Assembly (NCBI GenBank): GCA_021786815.1
Contig: JAJYMR010000240.1
Location: 1-30,161, forward strand
Direction of reading: 5' to 3'
Length of the DNA stretch: 30,161 nt
From: Deltaproteobacteria bacterium
GTDB lineage: Bacteria; Desulfobacterota; Binatia; Binatales; Binataceae
Shown: positions 1-7,527 of the stretch, in pieces
Numbering within the stretch: position 1 is the first letter of the stretch
Layout of the letters: each line of letters begins with the position of its first letter
Translations under genes and position numbers: made by a program
Notes under the pieces: model-generated
What the model was told of the DNA's origin: nothing
Seen by the model: the letters and a program-made list of their open reading frames with translations, nothing else
Database searches by the model: none

Positions 1-867
1 TGCGACGAAATGATCGAAGTCCTCGAGGGTTCCGAGCGCCGGCTCAACCGCCATATGCCCTCCGGCCCTGCTTCCTATCGCCCACGGGCTTCCGGGGCAG
101 TCAGGCGTGGCGGTGAGCGCGTTGTTCGCCCCCTTGCGGTTGGAATGCCCTATCGGATGGATGGGTGTGAGGTAGACGACGTCGAAGCCCAGGTCTCGGA
201 TTTCGCTCAGGCGGCGCTCGGCGTCGCGGAAGGTCGCATGCTTTCGCGGTTCGCCTCCCTGCGAGCGCGGAAACATCTCGTACCACGCGCCGTAACGCGC
301 CCTGGGACGGTCGGCGACCACCTCCAGCGCGGGGCTGTAGGTCGTTGCGCCGGAACGTTCCTCGGCGGCGTCAACGGCCTGCTCGAGTGCGGGCTCGAAA
401 ACCACCTCCACGGCAAGATGCGGGTCCGGAAGCGAACGAAGCCGCTCCACGTAATCCGCAAGGATGTCGCGCAAGCGGCCCCGCGCGCGCCTTCTGACCC
501 GCTCAAGCAGCGCGATTCCCTCGTCGAGGTTCGAAGCCACGTCGAGCCGCGTCTCGGCCTTCTTTCTGAAGTACTCGCGCCAGCTCGCAAAGGTTCGCGT
601 CCAGGCTTCCACGGTAAAAACGTAACGGGTGTTTTCCTCGAGCGGGAATTCACCGCGCCAGCGATCATTTTCGACTGGCCACATCGGCGACTCCTGAAAA
701 TGCCGGTCCTGGCGGCGCCGCCATTTGACCATCGCGGCCAACTCGCCAACCCCGTCCCGAAAGATATCCGCTTCGACCACGCAGGGTTCGCCGACGATCC
801 GCTTCGCAGGGTATTTGCCGCAGTCAACCGAGGGAGTGACCGCCTCGATGATGATATGGTTCAGCAT
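1..867 (-). CDS. glgE: GlgE, alpha-1,4-glucan:maltose-1-phosphate maltosyltransferase (N-terminal part, cut by left edge)
   Basis: GlgE transfers maltosyl units from maltose-1-phosphate onto alpha-glucan in the cytoplasm (family knowledge, GH13_3). Reading from the ATG at 867 gives 289 uninterrupted codons to base 1. They begin MLNHIIIEAVTPSVDCGKYP and continue with the N-terminal beta-domain pattern (VVEADIFRDG, residues 30-39; WTRTFASWREYF, 89-100). The start of the GH13 barrel follows (YEMFPRS, then LGFDVVYLTPIHPIG and GTLEDFD near residue 280). The family is about 650-700 residues, so the catalytic Asp/Glu half lies outside the window. The start is supported by GAGGGAG upstream. A second ATG 19 bases further upstream is out of frame. 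No TreS, Pep2 or GlgB partner is in the window; they may lie beyond the left edge. Long open frames on the opposite strand here are shadows. Confidence 0.9.
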   Translation of the reverse strand, partial: MLNHIIIEAVTPSVDCGKYPAKRIVGEPCVVEADIFRDGVGELAAMVKWRRRQDRHFQESPMWPVENDRWRGEFPLEENTRYVFTVEAWTRTFASWREYFRKKAETRLDVASNLDEGIALLERVRRRARGRLRDILADYVERLRSLPDPHLAVEVVFEPALEQAVDAAEERSGATTYSPALEVVADRPRARYGAWYEMFPRSQGGEPRKHATFRDAERRLSEIRDLGFDVVYLTPIHPIGHSNRKGANNALTATPDCPGSPWAIGSRAGGHMAVEPALGTLEDFDHFVA

Positions 868-1127
868 CCCCTGTCGTCTCCCTCATAAACCATAACGCGG
901 CAAGAGCCCGGGGCGGATTGACGGCGGGCCGGCCTTTGGCGCCGACGTCCCTGGCCGGGCGAAACCCACCGGGTGAAAAATGAACGGGCGTGCGTTTCCA
1001 CGGGCTGCGCAATTACAGGATGCGCGCAAACTGAAATTATTCTATCAATCGCGGGCGCTCGATTTTAAGACACCAAGTAATCGGCTCTGTCCGGCCTTTC
1101 GCGCGCGTTGGCGGCGCGCAGCGTCGG
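868..1127. other. intergenic region upstream of glgE
   Basis: No gene is seen in these 260 bases, which separate two minus-strand genes. Bases 1025-1075 are noticeably AT-richer than the surroundings and, read on the minus strand, contain TAGAAT, a possible -10 element for glgE. No convincing -35 hexamer sits at the right distance, so a promoter is not called. Confidence 0.5.
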
Positions 1128-1496
1128 TCAGGGCCCGAAGTATGGACCGCCGGTCGTCTGGACGCCCGGATCGAGAAAGCGAAGCCACGTGTCGAGCGTG
1201 AGCGCGCGGCGCTTTTCGAGCGCGTCGCGGCATCTCTCCCACATCGGGCCTTCGCCGCCGAGCGCGGACGGGTTGCGCGTGGCCTTCCAGTGCTCGTGGC
1301 TTTCGTACCGGGTGAGCAGGAGGACCGTGTCGTAGTCGGGCGAGGGCGCCTCGCGCTCGTCGTCGGTAACTAGCCACATCCCGACGATTCGGGCGCCGAT
1401 TCGCTCGAAGTACGGCCACACGCCTTGCGCGCTTATGCGATGGAACTCGGCGAAGCTGCCTTTTTTTATCCTGAACGTTCGCTGCGTGGCGATCAT
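1128..1496 (-). CDS. NIPSNAP-like small protein
   Basis: This is a 122-residue cytoplasmic protein with a dimeric alpha/beta-barrel look. It has an N-terminal strand (MIATQRTFRIKKG), an early helix with a Phe-His pair, the strand ARIVGMWLVTDD (about 35-46), the strand YDTVLLLTRYESHEHW (about 54-69), and a C-terminal helix. The pattern 'R.FRIK.G....F' followed by 'G.W' and 'VLLLTRYES.EHW' is what NIPSNAP-family proteins show; their biochemical role is generally unknown. AAGGAGG precedes the ATG at 1496 with 9-base spacing, which fixes the start. It is transcribed divergently from def. Family assignment is from the residue pattern only. An antibiotic-biosynthesis-monooxygenase-like (ABM) fold is the alternative, and it shares the same architecture. 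Confidence 0.75.
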   Translation of the reverse strand: MIATQRTFRIKKGSFAEFHRISAQGVWPYFERIGARIVGMWLVTDDEREAPSPDYDTVLLLTRYESHEHWKATRNPSALGGEGPMWERCRDALEKRRALTLDTWLRFLDPGVQTTGGPYFGP

Positions 1497-1642
1497 CGGA
1501 TGCCCCTCCTTCGCAGGACGCAGGTTGCAGGATTCCTATACTGCGCTGCGGCACGCGTTGGCGAGGGCCGCGTGTTGTTGCACCCGAAAGTGCTGACGCT
1601 AAGATGGGGTCATCGGGGGCGTTCCATTCGAACGGGGTTTCG

Positions 1643-2188
1643 ATGATCCTTAAAGTCGCCCGCCTTGGGCATCCGGTGATACGAACGCCGGCCCGTCCTG
1701 TGCCGGTCGAGGAGATCGCGACGCACGATTTCCAGAAAGTGCTCGACGACATGGTCGAGACCATGCACGAGTACCTCGGCGTGGGGCTCGCCGGTCCGCA
1801 GGTGCATCTGTCACTGCAGGTCGCGGTGCTCGAGGTCCAGGGCCATCCGCGCTATCCCGACATGCCCTCGGTGCCACTCACCTACCTTATCAATCCGAAG
1901 GTGACCGTCCTCGAGGACGCGACCGTGGAGGAGTGGGAAGGATGCCTGAGCATCCCCGAGATGCGCGGCCTGGTTCCGCGATTTTCGAAGGTTCGCGTCC
2001 AGGCGCTCGGCCGAAACGCTGAGCCGCTCGATTTCGTCGCCGCTGACTTTCACGCGCGGGTCATCCAGCACGAGACCGACCATCTGAACGGCGAGGTCTA
2101 CCTCGACCGGATGCGCGACATGCGCACGCTCGCCCATCTGGCGGAATGGCAGCGCTATGTGCTGCCCGCGCTCGAACGCAAGGGCTGA
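1643..2188 (+). CDS. def: peptide deformylase
   Basis: Peptide deformylase removes the N-formyl group from nascent proteins using a bound Fe2+ or Zn2+. All three family motifs are present in this 181-residue protein: GVGLAGPQ (46-53), EGCLS (99-103, metal ligand Cys101) and QHETDHLNG (142-150, ligands His143 and His147, catalytic Glu144). Motif I reads GLAGPQ where most bacterial enzymes have GLAAPQ, a tolerated variation. The frame stays open upstream to an ATG at 1604, but MILKVARLGHPVIR is the normal family N-terminus, so 1643 is chosen, with only a weak ACGGGG as ribosome site. A TATACT hexamer at 1537-1542 could be a -10 element; no good -35 was found. It is not next to fmt, its usual partner. 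Confidence 0.95.
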   Translation: MILKVARLGHPVIRTPARPVPVEEIATHDFQKVLDDMVETMHEYLGVGLAGPQVHLSLQVAVLEVQGHPRYPDMPSVPLTYLINPKVTVLEDATVEEWEGCLSIPEMRGLVPRFSKVRVQALGRNAEPLDFVAADFHARVIQHETDHLNGEVYLDRMRDMRTLAHLAEWQRYVLPALERKG

Positions 2189-2222
2189 GTCCCGCGCGGA
2201 CGCGGCGAACCTTTCCGGGGAT

Positions 2223-2519
2223 TTACTTGGGCGGGTAGGGCAGGTTGAGCGCTGGCATCTTGCCCGTCGCCTTGTACTGGGCGATAGCCTTGCTCAGCGC
2301 GTCGTTCTGCGCTGAGAGATTCTGTTCCTCGGCCTGGACCTTGGCCAGCGCGGTTTTGAGGTTCTCATTTTCGGCCTGAAGGGTGGTGAGCTGGTTGTTC
2401 AGGCTCGCGATTTCCTGCTGCTGGGATTGTTGAATCGCCGCGTCGCGGGAGATGATGTAATAAAGCACGGCGCCCGCGATGCCTGCGGCAATGATTGCGG
2501 TTATTACCACACGCAGCAT
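2223..2519 (-). CDS. small single-pass membrane protein with coiled coil
   Basis: I do not recognise a named family. The 98-residue protein starts MLRVVITAIIAAGIAGAVLY, one hydrophobic helix (about residues 3-21). It continues with a Gln/Glu/Leu/Asn-rich segment (about 25-80) of heptad character containing repeated LxxLxxENxxLK units, typical of a coiled coil, and ends in a Pro-rich tail (NLPYPPK). The architecture suggests an inner-membrane-anchored protein with a helical bundle outside the membrane, similar in outline to FtsB/FtsL-type or SlyX-like small proteins, but no diagnostic motif supports either. The frame is open upstream for 36 more codons; the ATG at 2519 is preferred because it opens the membrane helix. 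No clear ribosome site is visible. Confidence 0.65.
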   Translation of the reverse strand: MLRVVITAIIAAGIAGAVLYYIISRDAAIQQSQQQEIASLNNQLTTLQAENENLKTALAKVQAEEQNLSAQNDALSKAIAQYKATGKMPALNLPYPPK

Positions 2520-2620
2520 GGAATCTACCCGCGTCGAGCATAGCGATATAGTGAGCGCCGCGCCATCTATTTGGTACGGAATGCGCTGACTCGCGCGGCT
2601 CCGGGCTTTCGGAAGCCAAG

Positions 2621-2650
2621 TTGACATCCTGGCTCGGCGGTTCCTACAAT
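2621..2650 (+). promoter_or_regulatory. sigma70-type promoter of the ABC-transporter operon
   Basis: TTGACA (2621-2626) matches the -35 consensus in all six bases. It is followed after 18 bases by TACAAT (2645-2650), five of six in the -10 consensus. Transcription would start near 2657, about 90 bases before the ABC ATPase start at 2746. No other gene lies downstream on this strand before the operon. Confidence 0.72.
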
Positions 2651-2745
2651 GCGCTCATTCTCCGGGGCAGAGAGCTGCAGGCGTGGGGCGCCGCTAATGC
2701 GTTGCTTCGCCTCTCGCACGGCGGGGGCGGTAAAAAACAGACCTG

Positions 2746-3699
2746 ATGATAGAGGTCCGGGATCTTACCAAGTATTTCGGCGCGACCCTCGCCGTCGATC
2801 ACGTTTCGTTCAAGGTCGAGAAAGGGGAGATAATCGGGCTGCTCGGGCCCAACGGCTCGGGCAAGACCACGATCATGCGCATCCTGACGGGCTTTTTTCC
2901 GCCCACCTCGGGACAGGCGCTGATCGCCGGGCTCGACGTCGCGGAGCATTCGCTCGCCACGCGCCGACGGGTCGGATACCTGCCCGAGAACATGGTCCTC
3001 TATCCCGATCTGAGCGTAACGGCGCTGCTGGAATTCGGCGCGCGGGTTCGCGGACTTGACAGCAAGCGCGCCAGCGAGCGGATCGAATACGCCATCGGAA
3101 TCTGCGGGCTTTCAGAAGTCAGGCGAAAGCTGATCGGCAAGCTCTCCAAGGGATACCGCCAGCGCGTGGGCCTTGCGCAGGCCATCCTGAGCGACCCCGA
3201 GGTCCTTATCCTCGACGAGCCGACCGTCGGCCTCGACCCGCGCCAGGTCGTCGAAATACGCGAACTCATCCGTTCCCTTGCGGGACGCTCAACCGTCCTG
3301 CTTTCGACCCATATCCTGCCCGAAGTCACGATGACCTGCGGGCGGGTGGTTATAATCGATCGCGGCAGGATTGTCGCGCAGGACACCCCCGAACAACTGA
3401 GCGCGAAACTCCAGGGCAGCGACCAGAGTATCGTGACCGTCGCCGGGCCGAAGGAAGCTGTGCGCCAGGCGCTCGGCGCAGTGTCGCACGTCGAGCGTCT
3501 TGAGGAGCGGCGCGTTGACGCCCCGCACGACGGCGTATGCAGCTTCGTCGCGTACTCGCAGGGCCACGGCGACGAGGTGCGCTCGGCGCTTGCCGCGGCG
3601 GTCGTGCGCAACGGATGGAGCCTGCTGGAGATAAAGCCGGTCGCGCTCAGTCTCGAGGAGTTGTTCATGAGTATCGTGACCAGCGAGGAACAGACCTGA
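2746..3699 (+). CDS. ABC transporter ATP-binding protein, GldA-like
   Basis: This 317-residue ATPase is the motor of an ABC complex. It has Walker A GPNGSGKTT (34-42), the Q-loop/YLPEN region (YLPENMVLYPDLSV, near residue 84), signature LSKGYRQR (133-140), Walker B VLILDEP (153-159, Asp157/Glu158) and the switch His in STHILPEV. A C-terminal extension of about 90 residues beyond the nucleotide-binding domain is normal for the GldA/NatA/CcmA-like group. It is the first gene of a four-gene operon with its membrane partner 44 bases downstream. The ribosome site before the ATG is weak; the nearest purine run is about 20 bases away. Substrate is unknown. The GldA-type label rests mainly on the following GldF- and GldG-like genes. 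Confidence 0.92.
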   Translation: MIEVRDLTKYFGATLAVDHVSFKVEKGEIIGLLGPNGSGKTTIMRILTGFFPPTSGQALIAGLDVAEHSLATRRRVGYLPENMVLYPDLSVTALLEFGARVRGLDSKRASERIEYAIGICGLSEVRRKLIGKLSKGYRQRVGLAQAILSDPEVLILDEPTVGLDPRQVVEIRELIRSLAGRSTVLLSTHILPEVTMTCGRVVIIDRGRIVAQDTPEQLSAKLQGSDQSIVTVAGPKEAVRQALGAVSHVERLEERRVDAPHDGVCSFVAYSQGHGDEVRSALAAAVVRNGWSLLEIKPVALSLEELFMSIVTSEEQT

Positions 3700-3743
3700 A
3701 CGGGTGGTTGGGCCCGTGAAGTACGTTCGCTTGAGGTGACCGA

Positions 3744-4568
3744 ATGTCCAACGGTGCAGCAACGCTGGAGGCTTCCGGCGCGGGCGTGACGGCTCAAGCC
3801 GCCGAGCGCACCGGCTTTTCGCTGGGCAGGATGCACGCCGTGATGCGCAAGGAGTTGCGCTCGTACTTCGCTTTTCCGCTGGTGTACGTGGTTTCGGGAA
3901 CCTTCCTGGTGCTGGCAGGCTATTACGCCTATACCGATCTCGCCTTCTTCGTCACGATCTCGTTCGCGCACGACATAATCCAGAACTACTGGCAGCTCCT
4001 GTTCTCGGACATCAGGCTCTGCCTGCTGCTCACGCTTCCGTTCATCACGATGCGGTCGTTCGCGGAGGAGCGAAAGCTCGGTACGGTCGAGCTTCTTTAC
4101 ACTTATCCGCTTCGCGACGGAGAGATCCTCGGCGGCAAGTTCCTGGCCGCGGTCATCATCTTCCTGATGATGATAGCGCTGACGCTTCTGTATCCGGCCT
4201 ACCTGTATTCGATTCACGCCTTCCCGCTGTTTCCGCTGCTTGCCGGATACCTCGGGCTGCTGCTGCTTGGATGCGCGTTTATCGCGTGCGGAATATTCAT
4301 CTCCTCGCTGTGCGAGAACCAGGTGATCGCGGGAGTAAGCACGATCGTCCTGCTGTTGTTCTTCTGGATCCTCAATTGGAACGAAGCGGCGTTCGAGGTC
4401 GGCGAAATCAACGCGACCCGGATGGTGTCGCTGTTCGACCAGTTCGGTACCTTCGCCAAGGGAGTGATCGATCTCTACCACATCACGTATTTCATCTTCT
4501 TCGTGACGTTCTTCCTGTACCTGACGATGCGTTCGATGGAGGCACGGAAGTGGACAGGCCGGAGGTAA
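3744..4568 (+). CDS. ABC transporter permease, GldF-like
   Basis: This 274-residue integral membrane protein has about six hydrophobic helices: 44-63, 91-103, 132-153, 160-186, 194-210 and 246-262. The segment after helix 2, MRSFAEERKLGTVELLYTYPL (103-123), is the hallmark coupling region of ABC-2-type and GldF permeases. The cytoplasmic N-terminus carries HAVMRKELRSYF, also typical of ABC-2 permeases. GAGGTGACCGA precedes the ATG, giving a clear start. The gene overlaps the downstream GldG-like gene by 19 bases, indicating translational coupling and a shared complex. It would sit in the inner membrane with the preceding ATPase. Transported substrate cannot be told from sequence. Confidence 0.9.
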   Translation: MSNGAATLEASGAGVTAQAAERTGFSLGRMHAVMRKELRSYFAFPLVYVVSGTFLVLAGYYAYTDLAFFVTISFAHDIIQNYWQLLFSDIRLCLLLTLPFITMRSFAEERKLGTVELLYTYPLRDGEILGGKFLAAVIIFLMMIALTLLYPAYLYSIHAFPLFPLLAGYLGLLLLGCAFIACGIFISSLCENQVIAGVSTIVLLLFFWILNWNEAAFEVGEINATRMVSLFDQFGTFAKGVIDLYHITYFIFFVTFFLYLTMRSMEARKWTGRR

Positions 4569-5983
4569 AGCGCCCGGAACGCGGAAGGTTCGCGCTCTGG
4601 AAGAATTATGCGCTTCTGCTCTATGCGGCGGTTGCGCTCGCCGTCCTGCTCGGTGTCGCCAATCTGATTATCTCCGACCACAATGTCAGGTGGGATCTGA
4701 CCCCGGGCAAGCGATTCTCGCTTTCCGAGTTCGACAAGCGCGTGTTGTCCCATCTCAAGCACAACGTCAAGGTGATGGCGTTCGTGCGGACCGAGGATCC
4801 CGCCTATCTGGAGCTTGCGGACCTGCTGTTCCAGGCCGCCGCGTTCACTCCGCGCGTCACCTATCAAATAATCGACGTGAACAAGGCGCCCGGGCTCGCC
4901 CGCCAGTACGGCGTATCGGTTTACGGCGAAGTAGTCGTCGAATCGCAGGGCCGAAGGCGCGACTTCGACAACGCGCGTTCCGATCTTTTGATCCCCGCGA
5001 TTCTCGAGGTCTCGCACGTCACCAACAAGAAGATCTATTTCACCGTCGGCCACGGCGAGCGCGACCTGTTCAACACCGATCGCAATCTCGGGTTTTCCGA
5101 GTTCCGCAATTACCTCGAGCAGAACAATTACCAGATAGAAAACGTCTCGCTGTTCGCGGGCGGCGTGCCGAGCGACTGCTCGGTGCTGGTTTCTCTCGCC
5201 CCGCGCAAGGATTTCCTGCCGGGGGAACTGGCCGCGGTCGCCAAATATCTCGCCGCGGGCGGAAAGTACGTCATCTTCCTGGATCCGTACGGCTCGCCGA
5301 GCCTCGCGGAGTTCCTGAAGAAGTACTACCTCGATTTTACCGAAAGAGTGGTCGTTGACCCCGCCTATCGGCTTACCGCCGGCGAGATTTTGACCATGCA
5401 GATGCCGATTTATTCGAAGACCGATCCGATCACGCGCTCGATGGCGGGGCCGGCGGTGTTTTCGATGTCGCGCGGGGTGGAGATTACGGGAAAACCGGGA
5501 GACAAGGCGCCTGACGGGCTGGTGTTTTTCAGCGGCGAAGCTTTTCTCAAGTCCTCGCACGAAAGCTGGGCGTCGGGAGATACCAAGGCCGTCACCACGG
5601 GCATCACGGAGTTCCAATCCGGACGCGACGTCAAGGGACCGATTCCAGTCGGTTCCGAAGTGGATCTCGCGGTCAACGGCGACGTGCACGTGCCGATAGA
5701 GAAGATGGCAAGGATCGTTGGCTTCGGCAGTTCGGCGTTCGCCTCCAACCAGTTCATCGCGATGCTCGGGAACCGCGACCTCGCGGTGAGCGCGCTCAAC
5801 GAACTCGCCAACGACGAGATACTGATCGCCAGCCGCGAGCGCCTGAACAAGGCGGAAACCGCCGCCTTCTATGTGACCAACGCGCAGTCGCGCGGCTTGT
5901 TCTACCTGGGCTCGATCCTCGAACCTTCCATCCTGTTCCTTATCGGAATCGCGGTGTTCGTCCGCAGGAGGTTCTTCGCTTGA
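4550..5983 (+). CDS. GldG-like ABC-transporter auxiliary protein
   Basis: This 477-residue membrane-anchored protein has one hydrophobic helix at 21-40, a large extracytoplasmic domain, and a second hydrophobic segment near the C-terminus (LEPSILFLIGIAVFV) followed by a basic RRRFF end. The early WDLTPGKRFSLSEFDKRVL and the later KKIYFTVGHGERDL and YVIFLDPYGSP are landmarks of the GldG / 'ABC-type uncharacterized transport system' family, whose large domain resembles IFT52-like folds. The GTG at 4550 is chosen as start because GGAGG lies seven bases before it. The frame is open further upstream, but that stretch only shadows the permease. It overlaps the permease by 19 bases and the next gene by 4, so all are co-translated. 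In Bacteroidetes GldG works with GldA and GldF in gliding; outside them the role is unknown. Confidence 0.88.
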   Translation: MDRPEVKRPERGRFALWKNYALLLYAAVALAVLLGVANLIISDHNVRWDLTPGKRFSLSEFDKRVLSHLKHNVKVMAFVRTEDPAYLELADLLFQAAAFTPRVTYQIIDVNKAPGLARQYGVSVYGEVVVESQGRRRDFDNARSDLLIPAILEVSHVTNKKIYFTVGHGERDLFNTDRNLGFSEFRNYLEQNNYQIENVSLFAGGVPSDCSVLVSLAPRKDFLPGELAAVAKYLAAGGKYVIFLDPYGSPSLAEFLKKYYLDFTERVVVDPAYRLTAGEILTMQMPIYSKTDPITRSMAGPAVFSMSRGVEITGKPGDKAPDGLVFFSGEAFLKSSHESWASGDTKAVTTGITEFQSGRDVKGPIPVGSEVDLAVNGDVHVPIEKMARIVGFGSSAFASNQFIAMLGNRDLAVSALNELANDEILIASRERLNKAETAAFYVTNAQSRGLFYLGSILEPSILFLIGIAVFVRRRFFA

Positions 5984-6519
5984 GGCCGCGTCACGCGATC
6001 ATATTCACGATCCTGATAGCGATCCTGCTTCCGTACTATTATTACTTCGATCGGCCCGAGGTTAAGGTTGCCGCTCTCAAGGCGGACCAGGAGAGCCTTC
6101 TCAAGCTGAGCAGTATCGACTCGATAACCGTTATCCGCGGCGACAAGACGGTTCAGTACCAGGCGACGCCCGACGGCAAGCATTGGGAACTCGTCCAGCC
6201 GGCCGGAAAGTTCGTTCCGCAGGACCTGATGCAGGCGCTGGTCGCGCTGCTGCTCAATGCGAAATCGGTCGAGGTGGTATCGACCAATCCGAACGACCTC
6301 GCGGAATTCGGACTTAATCAGCCGCGGGGACAGTTGATAATCAAAAGCGCCGACCGGAAGCCTATCGACATATATTTCGGCAACGAAAATCCGACCGGCA
6401 CTGCAATCTACGCCCGTATCGAGGGCATCCCCAAGATTTTTCTGCTCGGAAAGAACCTTGAATATTACCAGACCCTGATGTTCCAGTGGGTCGAGGGTAA
6501 ACAAGGAAAGAACGCCTGA
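5980..6519 (+). CDS. DUF4340-type membrane-anchored protein
   Basis: This 179-residue protein has an N-terminal anchor (AIIFTILIAILLPYYYYF, about 6-23) and an exported domain of beta/alpha character. It contains SITVIRGDKTVQYQ, HWELVQPAG, ...LAEFGLNQPRGQLIIKS and IYFGNENPTGTAIYARIEG, the pattern of DUF4340 proteins that follow GldG-like genes in many bacteria. The start is a TTG at 5980 with AGGAGG nine bases upstream, overlapping the GldG stop (TTGA). It is short: members are often about 300 residues or more, so this one carries essentially one repeat of the domain. It is probably the extracytoplasmic partner of the ABC complex. Function is unknown. Confidence 0.82.
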   Translation: MRPRHAIIFTILIAILLPYYYYFDRPEVKVAALKADQESLLKLSSIDSITVIRGDKTVQYQATPDGKHWELVQPAGKFVPQDLMQALVALLLNAKSVEVVSTNPNDLAEFGLNQPRGQLIIKSADRKPIDIYFGNENPTGTAIYARIEGIPKIFLLGKNLEYYQTLMFQWVEGKQGKNA

Positions 6520-6561
6520 GCGGGGCAGCGCCGCGCGGCGGTTGGCGCGCCGACATAACGG

Positions 6562-6576
6562 GTTTCGCGACGAAAC
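6562..6576. terminator. hairpin between convergent genes
   Basis: GTTTCG, loop CGA, CGAAAC forms a six-base-pair hairpin in the 70-base gap between the convergent DUF4340 gene and the nitrile hydratase operon. It has no T tract on either side, so its role as a terminator is only suggested by position. Confidence 0.3.
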
Positions 6577-6589
6577 GCGCTGGCGCGCG

Positions 6590-6919
6590 CTAGCCCTCTT
6601 CGTCAAACGTCGCGACGATCTCCTTCATCCTTGCCTCGATTGCGCGCGCGTCCACGATTCCTTTCTGCGCGACGAGCTTTTCGAGCGCGTTCAGGAAATG
6701 GGTGTAGTATCCGTCGCCTGACGCAGCGCTGCCTGCCGCACGGGCGCGGTCGGCGCGGCCGATCTCCTCGATAAGGCGCGCCCGAAACTCGTCCCACGTG
6801 CAAATCCCGGCCTCGACGAGCCCTCGCGCGAGCGCAAAGGCCCGCGCTTCCCACGGAGCGCCGAAAACCCGCTCCTCGTGCTCGAATCGCGTTCCCGCCA
6901 GCAACTGCTCCGGCTTCAT
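6590..6919 (-). CDS. nitrile hydratase accessory (activator) protein
   Basis: This small cytoplasmic protein (109 residues) is of the family that delivers metal to, or swaps with, the nitrile hydratase alpha subunit during maturation. It is visibly homologous to the N-terminal half of the beta subunit encoded two genes upstream: FGAPWEARAFALARGLVEAG (19-38) matches FHADWEGRMFAMANLLIGRG, and GYYTHFLNALEKLVAQKGIV (70-89) matches TYYERWLDAVQTLLAEKGVV. The start ATG at 6919 overlaps the alpha-subunit stop (ATGA), so it is the third, coupled gene of the operon. Co-type activators (NhhG/NhlE type) have this size and position. The reading frame is open far upstream, but that part shadows the alpha subunit. 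Confidence 0.9.
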   Translation of the reverse strand: MKPEQLLAGTRFEHEERVFGAPWEARAFALARGLVEAGICTWDEFRARLIEEIGRADRARAAGSAASGDGYYTHFLNALEKLVAQKGIVDARAIEARMKEIVATFDEEG

Positions 6920-7527
6920 CGCGACGCCCGCCGTGCCGGCGGCTGGATTTTCGCGACGCCGACCATCGAATCTCGCGTCACCAGTTCGGCAAGTCCCTCT
7001 TCCGTCATCTTCTCGGTGCCCGCCGGACGCTCCGGTATCACCATGTAGCGCTGTTCGGCGCTCGCGTCCCATACGCGGACTTCGACATGGTCGGGAAGTT
7101 CGAGCCCGAACTCGCGCAGGAGTCCGCGCGGGTCGCGCACCGCGCGCGAGCGATATGCAAAGCTCTTGTACCACACCGGCGGAAGCCCCAGCACCGGCCA
7201 CGGATAGCACGAACATAGCGTGCACACGATAAGGTTGTGCACGCTCGGGGTGTTCTCGACGGCCACCAGATGCTCGCCTTCGGGTCCGGAGATGCCGAGT
7301 TCAGCGACGGCCGCGGTTGCGTTCTTGAGCAGCCGCCTGCGAAAGGCCGGATCGGTCCACGCTTTGGCGACGACGCGCGCGCCGTTTCGCGGGCCGACTC
7401 TGGTTTCGTACGTGTCCACGATGGCGTCGAGGGCCTTCGGCTCGACGAGGCCTTTTTCCTCGAGCAGCGATTCGAGCGCCCTTACCCGCAGCGCCGCGCC
7501 CGTCGGTGCTGTTCCGTGCGCCATCAT
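6916..7527 (-). CDS. nthA: nitrile hydratase alpha subunit, cobalt type
   Basis: This is the catalytic subunit of nitrile hydratase (nitrile + water to amide). The 203-residue protein contains the metal-binding claw VCTLCSCYPWP (101-111), with Cys102, Cys105 and Cys107 as thiolate ligands. In active enzymes two of these are oxidised to sulfinic and sulfenic acid. Thr103 (CTLCSC) and the following Tyr108 mark the cobalt type; iron enzymes have CSLCSC and usually Thr. Downstream GLPPVWYKSFAYRSRAVRDPRGLL and VWDASAEQRYMVIPERP fit the family, as does the length of about 200. Two ATGs lie in tandem at 7527 and 7524. The first directly follows the beta-subunit TAA, with CGGAGA serving as ribosome site inside the end of the beta gene. 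The two genes are therefore coupled. No cobalt transporter of the NhlF type is nearby. Confidence 0.96.
   Translation of the reverse strand: MMAHGTAPTGAALRVRALESLLEEKGLVEPKALDAIVDTYETRVGPRNGARVVAKAWTDPAFRRRLLKNATAAVAELGISGPEGEHLVAVENTPSVHNLIVCTLCSCYPWPVLGLPPVWYKSFAYRSRAVRDPRGLLREFGLELPDHVEVRVWDASAEQRYMVIPERPAGTEKMTEEGLAELVTRDSMVGVAKIQPPARRASR

Noticed and set aside
10..888. Long plus-strand open frame opposite glgE
   Set aside because: It is the antisense of the GlgE frame. The minus strand gives recognisable GlgE sequence and a good ribosome site, while this frame has none.
1531..1542. def promoter from TATACT at 1537-1542
   Set aside because: The -10 hexamer is good but no -35 element lies 16-18 bases upstream, so it is mentioned only with the gene.
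3000..4481. Minus-strand open frame of about 490 codons
   Set aside because: It lies across the ABC ATPase and permease, which carry clear motifs on the plus strand. High-GC codon use creates such shadows.
4475..5689. Minus-strand open frame of about 400 codons
   Set aside because: Antisense to the GldG-like gene, which has membrane helices and family landmarks in the plus frame.
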